A DNA stretch of 64,000 nt from Kistimonas asteriae (GCF_018263925.1 NZ_JAEVHF010000001.1:434001-498000); one strand, 5' to 3'. Positions 43,726 to 52,145 are shown, numbered from the stretch's first letter. A program made the numbers and translations. Notes: a model not told the origin generated them from the sequence alone.

Positions 43726-45180
43726 ATGGCAGACCAGGTCTGGGTTTTAAAGATTCTGTCCGGCCCCCATGTCGGCGCAGAAATCACTCTGGATGCAGGC
43801 CAGTACTCACTGGGCCGGCACGAAGAGTGCGACCTGGTGCTCACCGATAACACCCTCGCCGATTATCACCTGGAAATCTTGGTTTCAGAGGATGGCGTTG
43901 ACATTCGAAACCTGGCCGAAGGTCAGGGTATCTACCTAAATGGGCTGGCACAGGAAAACCTGTTTACGCTTCAGCCCTTTGTCATCGTAACCGCTGGCAA
44001 CCTGCATTTTGCCATGGCGCCAGAAGGCGCCAAATGGCCCGAACTGACCATGCCAGACCTGACGGCGCCTGCACCAGCATCTTTTACCCCCGCTGCAGAA
44101 GAAACCGCCCATTCGGATACGTTTCAGGAACAGCAGGATGGCGAAGACATTCCGGTTCTTGACGACAGGCTGTCCGACGATGAACTGACGGAGCTCGATG
44201 AGCAGCATTCATCCGGCCCGGGCCTTATGGAACGGCTGCGCGCTTTACTGCCGGAATCCGGAAAAAAAGTTGTGATTGTGGGTGCCGCAGCTGCGCTGCT
44301 GGTCGGATTTATCAGTGTTTTTTCCTGGCTATGGCAACTCACTGACCCAGCCCTGGCGGAAGCTGAAAAGCCTATCTCTCATATCCTTGAAGCGGAAAAT
44401 CTGCGGGCACTGCAAAACCTTGAAGATATCACCCTTAAAACACTGCCTGACGGTTCTGTATTACTGACAGGCTATATTGTCGATGGCACGACCAAGCAAG
44501 CCTATCTGGATGCGCTCACGGAGAAGTCAGTCCTTTTCAACAACCAGATCATTGCCCTGGATGAAATGCAGGAAAATGCCATGGCGGTACTGAAAATGCA
44601 CGGTTACAAGTCACTGACAGTCGCATTGGACACACTCCCGGGCACCCTGATCCTCAGGGGTTACCTGCACACCGTCAGAGATTTGACCAAAGTCCGTGAA
44701 TTACTGCACCAGGAAGTGCATGGGCTGCAGACCATCATTGATCAGCTTGAATTCCAGAATACGCGCATCAAGACACTACGTTCCATGCTCAAAGAAAAGG
44801 CGCTGAGCCAGCGCATCAAGCTACTGGATCAGCCCGGCAAAGTGATTATGAAGGGACGTCTCATGGACATCTCCCAGGGTTATCACCTTAAGGAAGTCGT
44901 CCGAAACTTCCGGGAGAAGTATGGCAAGCGCCCTGAGCTGGTGATTGATGTCACCCTGCCATCCGCCGATCTGGCCACCCTGCAACCCATCATCAATATC
45001 AAGAGCGTCACCATCGGCAAGGAGCCCTTTGTGATCCTGGATAACGGTGAGAAGTACCTGAAAGGCGCCAGGCTGAAAAACGGATATATACTTGAAAGTA
45101 TCACCCTGGAATATCTGACGCTTCGGCTAGGCCAGGAAAGAATAAAATACTACATAGGAGGCAACCATGGCGGAAGCTGA
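43726..45180 (+). CDS. sctD: Type III secretion inner-membrane ring protein SctD (YscD-like)
   Basis: SctD forms the outer part of the inner-membrane ring of the injectisome. The 484-residue protein has an N-terminal cytoplasmic FHA domain (about 1-98; core YSLGRHEECDLVLTD), a Pro/Ala- and acid-rich linker (105-170), one transmembrane helix (about 181-203), and a periplasmic part with BON-like ring-building repeats. The length and topology fit YscD/PscD. It overlaps the following yscE-like gene by 14 bases. The 276 bases between it and the ligase gene hold no recognised gene; they probably include a promoter. Confidence 0.93.
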   Translation: MADQVWVLKILSGPHVGAEITLDAGQYSLGRHEECDLVLTDNTLADYHLEILVSEDGVDIRNLAEGQGIYLNGLAQENLFTLQPFVIVTAGNLHFAMAPEGAKWPELTMPDLTAPAPASFTPAAEETAHSDTFQEQQDGEDIPVLDDRLSDDELTELDEQHSSGPGLMERLRALLPESGKKVVIVGAAAALLVGFISVFSWLWQLTDPALAEAEKPISHILEAENLRALQNLEDITLKTLPDGSVLLTGYIVDGTTKQAYLDALTEKSVLFNNQIIALDEMQENAMAVLKMHGYKSLTVALDTLPGTLILRGYLHTVRDLTKVRELLHQEVHGLQTIIDQLEFQNTRIKTLRSMLKEKALSQRIKLLDQPGKVIMKGRLMDISQGYHLKEVVRNFREKYGKRPELVIDVTLPSADLATLQPIINIKSVTIGKEPFVILDNGEKYLKGARLKNGYILESITLEYLTLRLGQERIKYYIGGNHGGS

Positions 45181-45418
45181 TAACGTCTCCCTGTCGCTGA
45201 CAGAGGACCGTCTCAGTACCGATACGGACGGTCAGTACAGACAGGAACTGATTGACAGCCTGAATGCAGAGGCCGCGCAGCTCAAGAGCAGTAAGCAAGG
45301 CGGGCTCTCTCCCGAAGAGTTTGAGCAGACCGATGCCCTGATCAAGGCGCTGGATGACGCCGTCAAGGTGATCGAACTGACCTGGCTCAAATACCACAAG
45401 GCCTCTGGCACACACTGA
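45167..45418 (+). CDS. yscE: YscE/PscE-like needle co-chaperone
   Basis: An 83-residue acidic, helical protein. In the Ysc family YscE pairs with YscG to keep the needle subunit YscF monomeric in the cytosol. Similarity is weak by eye; the call rests on size, the predicted two-helix hairpin (QYRQELIDSLNAEAAQL and PEEFEQTDALIKALDDAVKV), and its place between sctD and sctF as in yscDEFG. A strong AGGAGG ribosome site precedes the ATG. Confidence 0.75.
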   Translation: MAEADNVSLSLTEDRLSTDTDGQYRQELIDSLNAEAAQLKSSKQGGLSPEEFEQTDALIKALDDAVKVIELTWLKYHKASGTH

Positions 45419-45506
45419 GACGGGTTTATCCACTGCGATCAGGTCAAATACGGGCACGTCAGTGGACTAGACTTGAAGAGAGGCACTGGGAACAGGGAGC
45501 GTTCTT

Positions 45507-45755
45507 ATGTCAATTTTGAATAACGGAACTAACAGCATCAGCTTTGATCAGGCAACGGATCGTCTGTCCAACAAGCTGTCTGAATTTGAAAGCAAGCTGG
45601 AAAAATCCATGCAGGATCTTGACCCCAGTAATCTGGCCGACATGATCAAACTGCAGCAGGATGTGAATAAACTCACCATGCTCTACAGCGTAGACAGCTC
45701 GGTCGTCAAAGCCGTCAAGGATACCGCGCAGGGCATTATTCAGAAGATCAACTGA
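45507..45755 (+). CDS. sctF: Type III secretion needle subunit SctF
   Basis: The needle protein of the injectisome, 82 residues. The helical hairpin of the family is visible, with the NPxN-type turn here as DPSNLADMIKLQQDVNKLTM and a C-terminal helix ending in IIQKIN. Size and sequence pattern match YscF/PscF. Good GGAG site upstream. Confidence 0.93.
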   Translation: MSILNNGTNSISFDQATDRLSNKLSEFESKLEKSMQDLDPSNLADMIKLQQDVNKLTMLYSVDSSVVKAVKDTAQGIIQKIN

Positions 45756-45782
45756 TTCAGGGATTTAGGGGGAACCAGGGAC

Positions 45783-46193
45783 ATGGTCACCGTAGAAACC
45801 TTAAGACTGCTGGCCGATATCGGGTTTATGGCTACCAGCAATGGGATGTCAGCCCAAGCCAAGTCTATTTTCAAGGCCATCGGTCAAATTCGCCCCAACA
45901 GTGTCCTGCCACACATTGGCATGGCGCTGAACCATCTCAACCTGAACCAGTTTCAGGATGCGCTGGATGTTCTTGAGAAGAAAGCCCTGAAGATTGAGCC
46001 CGATAATCCCACTGTGCGCGCCTTCATCGGCATGTCGCTGATGTTGATGGGACGTAATAGCGAAAGTGAAAAATTCCTGACTCCGCTGACTGAATCTGAT
46101 GATCCGCTGGCTGCTAATCTGGCGGAGAACCTGCTTCAGGAGCTCAAGCATCACGCCGACAAGAAAAGCGCACCACCCAAAGCCCCGCATTAA
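45783..46193 (+). CDS. yscG: YscG-like TPR chaperone of the needle subunit
   Basis: A 136-residue protein with three TPR-like helical repeats (for example ALNHLNLNQFQDALDVLEKK and AFIGMSLMLMGRNSESEKFL). YscG holds the needle subunit with YscE before secretion. The place right after sctF fits. It converges on the glycosyltransferase-LanM gene, with only 14 bases between the stop codons. Confidence 0.85.
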   Translation: MVTVETLRLLADIGFMATSNGMSAQAKSIFKAIGQIRPNSVLPHIGMALNHLNLNQFQDALDVLEKKALKIEPDNPTVRAFIGMSLMLMGRNSESEKFLTPLTESDDPLAANLAENLLQELKHHADKKSAPPKAPH

Positions 46194-46209
46194 GCAGTAT
46201 CGGGGCTTT
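46179..46209. terminator. Shared hairpin between yscG and the glycosyltransferase-LanM gene
   Basis: AAAGCCCCG (46179-46187) pairs with CGGGGCTTT (46201-46209) across a 13-base loop, spanning the stop codons of both converging genes. Short T-rich stretches follow on the plus strand. Confidence 0.5.
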
Positions 46210-49200
46210 ACTGCTCTTTTTGCAGCCACTGCAACAGATTGGCCTCCAGCGGTTCCTCTACCGCTAAACTCAACAGCCAGTTCTCATAAACTCCAGCCAG
46301 TTTATCGCATGCAACCTGATCCAGGTCTTTGATGGCTTTAGCGAGTTCTGGCAATACTGGCGTTGGGAAATAATCAGCATCCAGAAGCGTATATCGGTCC
46401 GCCCTATCATTGGGTACTGTCAGCAACGCAATAGAGTCAGTTACCCGGTAAAAACAAGGGATATTCCCCCTTACCCAGTCACGCACGATGTCATCACGAT
46501 GGCGCGCTACAGGCTCATTACAACCTTCAGTCTTCCCATACTCTCTGATCATCCGATCAGCCATGATCCTTGCTGTTTGATAGAGCGCGCCCAGATAAGG
46601 TTCACAGAACACATGCAACTTACTGATATCGGATATCTGCTGTCGGTGTTGATGATGTGTCAGCAGGGGGGAACAAACTGGCAATCCGGAGAGTCCTTTG
46701 AAAAAACGAACAATCTGACCTGACTGAGCCATAATCAGCTGCAGCGCCTGCCGAAAGCCTTCTGCCACAACGGATGCGTGCTGGCTGTGCTGATGGGTAT
46801 CGTCGGCGATATCATCACTCTCCTCCCAGAACACACCAACCCGGGTTTTCGATAGCGACGACATTTCCAACATCACACCATTCCCATTAGCTATGTCTTC
46901 AGCAAGTCCTGCCACAACCTGATGGGAAAGACTTCGTTTTGCATCTACCAGATACGGCATCTCACCCTTAACAAGGATATTGTTATGGTGCGCATCACCC
47001 TGCCCGGTTATCAACAGGAAGGCGGACAACCACCCCATTCGCCGGTAAAGCGGCTCAGACCACTCACTGCGAGGTGTGTTGCTGTCCAGATACTCAGAAT
47101 AACCATAATGGCATTCTGAATGACGCAACGTTTCCACTTTAGCGATATGTTGCAAGCAACCGATAACTGGCTCACCAGCCCATTGATTCAATAACTCGGC
47201 CAGACTCAGCGCTTCATTTTCCTGGTGACGGTTCACCAACCGGGCTTCGATACGAAGGTCTCTTGGCTTGTATAGAATTGAGCCACCATTGCTGAAACTG
47301 ACGAGTGTCGTTCCCTGAAAGCCCTGATCGGTTAACGGATCAAGGCCTGTAATCCGTATACCGTCCTGATTATCTGAGACTACGAATGTTTCAATCAGCG
47401 ACTGACTGTCGTTATTCAATCGTCGCAAGACCGCTTTAATTGCCTGAAGATCCGCAACCAGTCCTGCTTTTAACTGCCGCCCCCACATCGGAAAATGATC
47501 CAAAAGCGCCTGTACCGACCATTGGCAGGGATCCATCGTAATGACCGATTTCGAACAGAGGGCCTTAAGCTGATTCAACTGCTCACATAGATGAACAACG
47601 AGGGGTGCCATCAGCGTTGGTATGACCTCATCGATCTGCCACTGATCAACATTGAGCATATTCTCTAACAGCGGATGTAAATAACGATTAATAACAGGCT
47701 GTATGAGTCCCGATGTCCATTCATCAGGGTATTCTGTTGTTTGCAGAATCTGCCAAATGGTATTTTGTGCAAAGGAATCCGTCGTTTTTCCGGCATCTGC
47801 TAGCTGCACATAACGTCTCGGCTCAATAACCGGACCCTTGGCCGTTTGCGTCAATAAGTGATGCTTCAAGCCCCAAAGGATATTGAAAATAACCAGTGGC
47901 CTGGCCAAGGCAATGTGAGCACACAGCTGATCGACCCGTGCACCCAACAGCGCACCTTCCAGCACAGCCGTCTGAAGCTGTGCATCCACAAGATGATTAA
48001 TACCATCAAAGCAAATGGCAGCTTCAGACCCCATCAGAACCCTGCGTCCACGCGGCAGGGTTTCAACAACCACAGAATCGTCCAGCATGCTCGACGAATA
48101 ATGACCAAATACAGACGTCATTGGTAAACCGGGATAACGGCCGGAAGGTTGAAAAGTCATACTATCAGCCAACTGCCCCAGCCTCTCCACCAGCGCCATA
48201 TAGCAACTGACCGACACCGACCAGGAAAACTGCTCCTCAACTCGACGTTGTCCAGCGGCACCAACCTGCTCTCTCTGATTCTTATCAGCCACCAGATTAA
48301 TCAAAACCTGTGACAACGCTGCCACATCAACCGCCACGGCCTGTGCCGACGCCAGAAGGTTCCGTTCCGGTTCATAGTAAGCCGTCGGGGTAACCAGTGC
48401 ATCGATATCGCCCCAGCTCGTGGGAATGAGATAACCGGAATGCCCATGGTCAACCAGATCCCGATAGCCATCCCAGTCAGATAACACCACGGGCAAACCG
48501 GTAGCCATGGCTTCCAGCGGTGCCAGACCAAACGTTTCCTGGGGATTATCTGCCAGCGAAACAAAGATATCCGCCGCCGCGTATATGGTGCTGCGTTCGT
48601 CAGGTGCCATCTCAAAGTTGAAGAGCACCCGATCCTCTATCACCAACTGCCCTGCTGTCCGCGCCAGTGACACCACATAATCATCACTGGCCGATGACTG
48701 GCCACAGATATACAACACAATATCCTGAAGGTGCTGGAGTGCTTCATCATTCACAACCTCACTCAGCGCGAGAATCAATGGATGAAGATCCATTTTGTTT
48801 CCGGCATCAATCCTGCCAAGGTACAGAATGATAGTGGCATCTTCAGGCAGCTCTAGCGTTTGTCTCGCCAGTGTTTTATTGATGGGGGGAAAGTCCGACG
48901 ACTCAACGCCCAAAGGCAAATATTCAATGCGGCAATGATCTCTGATCGCTATTCCATGGCGATCATCCAGCTGTTGCTGAACATTGCTCATCAGCTTTTC
49001 CATTGCCTGCTGTGCGGCATCACTGGCACACAGCAGGGCATCACAGGCTTTCTGAGGGGACAGGCAGAGGTTTCGTGTGGTCGACAGAGAAACATCCTGA
49101 CACAAAGAATGGACCCGACCCGTCACCGGGAATAGCCGCGACGCATAGGCCTCCCTCAATTCCAGCAACGGGGCAATATAATGATCGCCACTATGAAACA

Positions 49201-49480
49201 CCGAATAATCATATTCGGACAAACACATCGGCAGCAGATGCAATGGGAAAACCTGGATTACGGCGTCCAGCCCATTGAGAAGCAGGTATTGCGACCAATA
49301 GGCATCTACATCAGGGCAGTCATCCGCCACAACAAACAAATGAAATTCAGAAAATTCGCTGTATCTCACCAGCGCCTGAATAAAACCGACATTCGCCACC
49401 CGCAAACCGTTCTGATATCCCTCTCCTCCTGATTCAGCCGGAGAAAGGAGGGTGGCAAACCGCATCATCGCTTTAGTCAT
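46208..49480 (-). CDS. Glycosyltransferase fused to a LanM-type kinase/dehydratase domain (putative T3SS effector)
   Basis: A 1090-residue protein unlike any described system I know. Residues 1-435 form a GT-B, GT4-like glycosyltransferase: N-terminal donor/acceptor domain (GYQNGLRVANVGFIQAL), then ILYLGRIDAGNKMDL and the EX7E pair E315-E323 in ETFGLAPLEAMATGLP. Residues about 490-1020 match the dehydratase half of class II lanthipeptide synthetases (DUF4135): ILYKPRDL with K738, GYSEYLD, D829-H831-N834 (DxHxxN), D846 in YLVDAKRS, and WVRGNIPCFYR near the end. The LanC cyclase half with its zinc Cys/Cys/His is absent. The spacing D-H-N-D (0, +2, +5, +17) equals that of CylM. A CesT-like chaperone lies 5 bases upstream and a T3SS block lies next to it, so a secreted effector is inferred. 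The GT fold begins within the first 10-20 residues, leaving little space for a classical chaperone-binding segment. Confidence 0.8.
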   Translation of the reverse strand: MTKAMMRFATLLSPAESGGEGYQNGLRVANVGFIQALVRYSEFSEFHLFVVADDCPDVDAYWSQYLLLNGLDAVIQVFPLHLLPMCLSEYDYSVFHSGDHYIAPLLELREAYASRLFPVTGRVHSLCQDVSLSTTRNLCLSPQKACDALLCASDAAQQAMEKLMSNVQQQLDDRHGIAIRDHCRIEYLPLGVESSDFPPINKTLARQTLELPEDATIILYLGRIDAGNKMDLHPLILALSEVVNDEALQHLQDIVLYICGQSSASDDYVVSLARTAGQLVIEDRVLFNFEMAPDERSTIYAAADIFVSLADNPQETFGLAPLEAMATGLPVVLSDWDGYRDLVDHGHSGYLIPTSWGDIDALVTPTAYYEPERNLLASAQAVAVDVAALSQVLINLVADKNQREQVGAAGQRRVEEQFSWSVSVSCYMALVERLGQLADSMTFQPSGRYPGLPMTSVFGHYSSSMLDDSVVVETLPRGRRVLMGSEAAICFDGINHLVDAQLQTAVLEGALLGARVDQLCAHIALARPLVIFNILWGLKHHLLTQTAKGPVIEPRRYVQLADAGKTTDSFAQNTIWQILQTTEYPDEWTSGLIQPVINRYLHPLLENMLNVDQWQIDEVIPTLMAPLVVHLCEQLNQLKALCSKSVITMDPCQWSVQALLDHFPMWGRQLKAGLVADLQAIKAVLRRLNNDSQSLIETFVVSDNQDGIRITGLDPLTDQGFQGTTLVSFSNGGSILYKPRDLRIEARLVNRHQENEALSLAELLNQWAGEPVIGCLQHIAKVETLRHSECHYGYSEYLDSNTPRSEWSEPLYRRMGWLSAFLLITGQGDAHHNNILVKGEMPYLVDAKRSLSHQVVAGLAEDIANGNGVMLEMSSLSKTRVGVFWEESDDIADDTHQHSQHASVVAEGFRQALQLIMAQSGQIVRFFKGLSGLPVCSPLLTHHQHRQQISDISKLHVFCEPYLGALYQTARIMADRMIREYGKTEGCNEPVARHRDDIVRDWVRGNIPCFYRVTDSIALLTVPNDRADRYTLLDADYFPTPVLPELAKAIKDLDQVACDKLAGVYENWLLSLAVEEPLEANLLQWLQKEQ

Positions 49481-49485
49481 GCCAG

Positions 49486-49908
49486 TTAAGGCATCATCAT
49501 GGGGTTAACACCACTGCTACCGCCAGGCTCATTAATAATATCCCGCACATACAGGAAACAACTGCCAAAACTCTCCAGGGCTTCCTGGAACTGATCCAGT
49601 TGTAGTCCAGACTCCTGCAGACGCCGATGGAGCCAGTAATGGTCATCGTCTTCATTAATGCTGAGACAGGCCCGCTGGGCGCGTATCAAGGGCAGATTTT
49701 TTTCTGCAAGCTTCATTGCCAGCTCTCGCCGCCTGTCATCCCCTTCAGGCAGCGCCGCAAGCTGCGACTCAAGATAGATACGTCCCGCCCGGGTATAACA
49801 GAGGACATCGAATCCATTCATTTTCAGGGTATAACGTCCCTCTTCCGGCGCGATCGGATCCAGCTGGTTAACCCGGGTTAACTCATCCATCAATGTTGTC
49901 AGACTCAT
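49486..49908 (-). CDS. CesT-like type III secretion chaperone
   Basis: A 140-residue protein with the layout of class I secretion chaperones: N-terminal helix (LTTLMDELTRVN), beta strands RYTLKMNGFDVLCYTRAG and RIYLESQLAALP, the helix RRELAMKLAEKNLPLI, strands RACLSINEDDDHYWLHRRL, and a long C-terminal helix (QLDQFQEALESFGSCFLYV). It has a short Gly/Ser/Met tail. Its gene is 5 bases upstream of the glycosyltransferase-LanM gene on the same strand, the normal chaperone-effector arrangement. An alternative, a lanthipeptide precursor, is unlikely because the C terminus has few Cys/Ser/Thr. Confidence 0.7.
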   Translation of the reverse strand: MSLTTLMDELTRVNQLDPIAPEEGRYTLKMNGFDVLCYTRAGRIYLESQLAALPEGDDRRRELAMKLAEKNLPLIRAQRACLSINEDDDHYWLHRRLQESGLQLDQFQEALESFGSCFLYVRDIINEPGGSSGVNPMMMP

Positions 49909-50003
49909 GGCTCGACCATCCCTGTCACTGGCTGATGCTGTGGCAATAAATTCGTGTTATTTACAACAGTCTAGCAAGCGTCCGTTATTCAGCCTCCAGA
50001 CAT

Positions 50004-50032
50004 AAAAAAACCGATCCTCAAGGATCGGTTTT
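50004..50032 (-). terminator. Terminator after the nhaC-type gene
   Basis: A perfect 12-base stem AAAACCGATCCT (50007-50018) / AGGATCGGTTTT (50021-50032) followed by T on the minus strand, 24 bases after the nhaC stop. Confidence 0.9.
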
Positions 50033-50055
50033 CTCGTTCCTAACACACAACAATG

Positions 50056-51639
50056 TCAGGCGAACTGCCTCACTCCGTTGGGCACAATATCTGCCGAGAG
50101 TTTTTTAAAGCAGAGCACTAAAAGGACGAATGCAGCCAGTGATGTCATAAAGCCCACCGTCATGGAATCGGTCAATCCCATCGTCAGATAGCCAAAGAAT
50201 GCCACCAGCGCGACACCACCACTGTAAGGCAACTGGGTCATAACGTGATCAATGTGATGACAGGATGCCCCTGTGGAAGAGAGGATAGTGGTATCAGATA
50301 TTGGCGAGCAGTGATCACCAAAGACCGCACCAGCCAGGACAGCAGACATAATCGGCAACAACTGGGCGATATCAGTACCGGCGGCCATATCACCGGCAAT
50401 GGGCAGCATGATACCAAAAGTACCCCAGCTGGTGCCGGTCGCAAAGGCCATGATGCCTGAGATCACGAACAGCAACGCCGGGATCATGGACGCATCAATG
50501 GAACCGCTCACCAACCCTGCAAGATACTTCCCGGTATCCAGGTTACTGATGACATCAATCAACACCCAGGCCAGCACCAGAATATAAATGGCATCCAGCA
50601 TGGACTTGGCGCCATCGACAAAGGCCTCTGTCACCATGCCTGACGGCAGGCGGTGGCGTAACAGCATCAGGATGGATACCAGCAGGCCGACGCTACCGCC
50701 CATCACCAACGACGTTGCCACATCAGTATGCTCAAAGGCGCCCAGTACGGTAAAGCTCTGCCCGGCTTCAGCCTGAGCCTGGGCGCCGGTCCACAGGATC
50801 GAAAACACCGTGGCAATCACCAGCACGATGATGGGCATCACCAGATCACCTACATGCCCCTTGTCACACTCGGTGATTTCAATCGCACCGGGCGGTTCCC
50901 CCTTCGACGGATCATACAGCTGACCTTCCTGCGCCAGCAGTTCATGCCGCTTCATTGGGCCGACATTGAGATCCATCCAGGCAGCCAGAACAACCAACGC
51001 CAGCGCAAAAATGGCGTACAGGTTCATCGGCACCATGGAGATAAAAGCGGCAAACGGGGTAATCTCGGTCACACCGTGGGTCAACATGACTGAGCCAATC
51101 AAGGCAATGATGTACGCACCCCAGCTGGAAATCGGTGTAATGACACAGACCGGCGCGGCGGTGGAGTCCAGCAGGTAAGCCAGTTTGGCCCGGGAAATCC
51201 GGTGCCGGTCCGACAGCGGCCGGCTGATATTTCCCACGGCCAGACTGTTAAAGTAATCATCAATAAAAATGATGATACCGAGCATAACAGTCAGCAACTG
51301 AGAACCTTTGCGGGTCTGTATGCGCTTACGCGCCCATTCCCCAAATGCACGTGTGCCACCGGCCAGCGTAATCAGGCTGGTCATGACACCAAGAATGATC
51401 AGAAACAGCAGAATAAACACATTCCACTTGTTCAAGCCATCATCCCAGAATACTTTCAGAAAGGCGGTAGAGAGGTATTTCAAAAACAAGGCAGGATCAA
51501 AACTGGTCAGCAGCAGGGCGCCGCAAACAATACCGGCCGCCAATGACAGCAACACCTTGCGGGTGATCACTGCCAGACCAATGGCGACGGCAGGCGCCGC
51601 CAGAGAAAGGGACGAAAACTCGAAACTCGCTAATTCCAT
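50056..51639 (-). CDS. lysW: NhaC-family carrier, probable lysine transporter LysW
   Basis: A 527-residue polytopic membrane protein of the NhaC Na+/H+ antiporter family, with about twelve helices. Typical segments are FIDDYFNSLAVGNISRPLSD and the C-terminal HCSPISDTTILSSTGASCHH. The start is ATG 51639; the longer frame upstream runs into the leader. The leader contains a lysine riboswitch. In Vibrionaceae, Pasteurellaceae and Shewanella an NhaC-type protein named LysW is controlled by such riboswitches and is taken to be a Na+-coupled lysine importer. The family assignment is firm; the substrate is inferred from the riboswitch. Confidence 0.85.
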   Translation of the reverse strand: MELASFEFSSLSLAAPAVAIGLAVITRKVLLSLAAGIVCGALLLTSFDPALFLKYLSTAFLKVFWDDGLNKWNVFILLFLIILGVMTSLITLAGGTRAFGEWARKRIQTRKGSQLLTVMLGIIIFIDDYFNSLAVGNISRPLSDRHRISRAKLAYLLDSTAAPVCVITPISSWGAYIIALIGSVMLTHGVTEITPFAAFISMVPMNLYAIFALALVVLAAWMDLNVGPMKRHELLAQEGQLYDPSKGEPPGAIEITECDKGHVGDLVMPIIVLVIATVFSILWTGAQAQAEAGQSFTVLGAFEHTDVATSLVMGGSVGLLVSILMLLRHRLPSGMVTEAFVDGAKSMLDAIYILVLAWVLIDVISNLDTGKYLAGLVSGSIDASMIPALLFVISGIMAFATGTSWGTFGIMLPIAGDMAAGTDIAQLLPIMSAVLAGAVFGDHCSPISDTTILSSTGASCHHIDHVMTQLPYSGGVALVAFFGYLTMGLTDSMTVGFMTSLAAFVLLVLCFKKLSADIVPNGVRQFA

Positions 51640-51867
51640 AACTTCTGATCTCTTAAGCAGGTACAACTGTAGTCCAAAACAGTCACCCTGGTGATAGACG
51701 ATCAGGAGCGCGATTGATGCTGCAAAAAGGCCTGCACCCAAAAAGTCAGTACATTCACTTTTCCCACAGCGGTAGCACTCCACGGACCCGGCATCCATCC
51801 GCTCTCATCGCGACAAGCAGACGATGACGGATTACACCTGATGGCATGTGTACCGCAGACCATTGCC

Positions 51868-52025
51868 TGCAGAATACACCGTGACAGTGTGGCGTCTCTT
51901 AAACGACACACCAGCCGATAGCGCTGACTCGCTTGACCGGCTTCGGCGGTGTTTCCTTTCGCAGGAGATCTCGGGCGTCACCCTACTTCCTGTTACTCTT
52001 AAGCACCGCGCCTCTACCAAGAGGA
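51868..52025 (-). promoter_or_regulatory. Lysine riboswitch (L box) upstream of the nhaC-type gene
   Basis: On the minus strand the L-box core elements appear in order: GTAGAGGCGCG (52007-52017 region), AAGAGTAAC, GAAAGGAAAC, CGCCGAAGCC, GGCTGG and CACTGTCACGG (about 51879-51889). These are the conserved junction sequences of the lysine aptamer as in E. coli lysC. Pairings CCGGTCAAGC..., GTGTGTC...GACGCCACAC support the P4 and P5 arms. The leader continues about 230 bases to the start codon; I could not identify a clear terminator, so control may be translational or by a hairpin I missed. Confidence 0.85.
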
Positions 52026-52083
52026 AGACCCCCGCAGTATGCCCCACAGAAAACTTCGCGACAACGAAACACGTACATTCCAC
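51906..52083. repeat. Direct repeat copy A (riboswitch-containing)
   Basis: About 178 bases that match 55590-55764 at roughly three quarters of positions by eye, including uninterrupted blocks such as CCCCACAGAAAACTTCGCG and GCGCTGACTCGCT. It covers the promoter and the aptamer up to the P4/P5 region. The two copies flank the ACP-SDR-ligase-acyltransferase cassette in the same orientation. Confidence 0.85.
52036..52064 (-). promoter_or_regulatory. Promoter in front of the lysine riboswitch
   Basis: TTGTCG (52059-52064), 17 bases, CATACT (52036-52041) on the minus strand; the start would fall near 52029, just before the aptamer. The matching element is conserved in the distal repeat copy. Confidence 0.55.
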
Positions 52084-52145
52084 CTGCTTTTGTCAGGAAT
52101 ACTTACTCACCTGCTCAGCAGCGCTTGTACACGCCTTCGCACCCC

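Noticed and set aside
43523..43750. A 75-codon plus-strand frame upstream of sctD
   Set aside because: It starts at TTG without a ribosome site, runs into sctD in another frame and has no recognisable features.
45429..45466. TCCACTG/CAGTGGA inverted repeat between the yscE-like gene and sctF
   Set aside because: Only 7 bases of stem with a 24-base loop and no T tract; not enough for a terminator or operator claim.
46208..49480. A full-length lanthipeptide synthetase (LanM)
   Set aside because: The C terminus ends with the dehydratase domain; no LanC zinc motif (WCxG, CHG) follows, and the N terminus is a glycosyltransferase.
49486..49908. The small gene upstream of the GT-LanM gene as a lanthipeptide precursor
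   Set aside because: No leader motif with a double-Gly followed by a Cys/Ser/Thr-rich core; the helix-strand pattern fits a CesT chaperone better.
51832..52083. Minus-strand 83-codon frame in the nhaC leader
   Set aside because: It covers the lysine riboswitch; the sequence is explained by RNA structure and not by coding.
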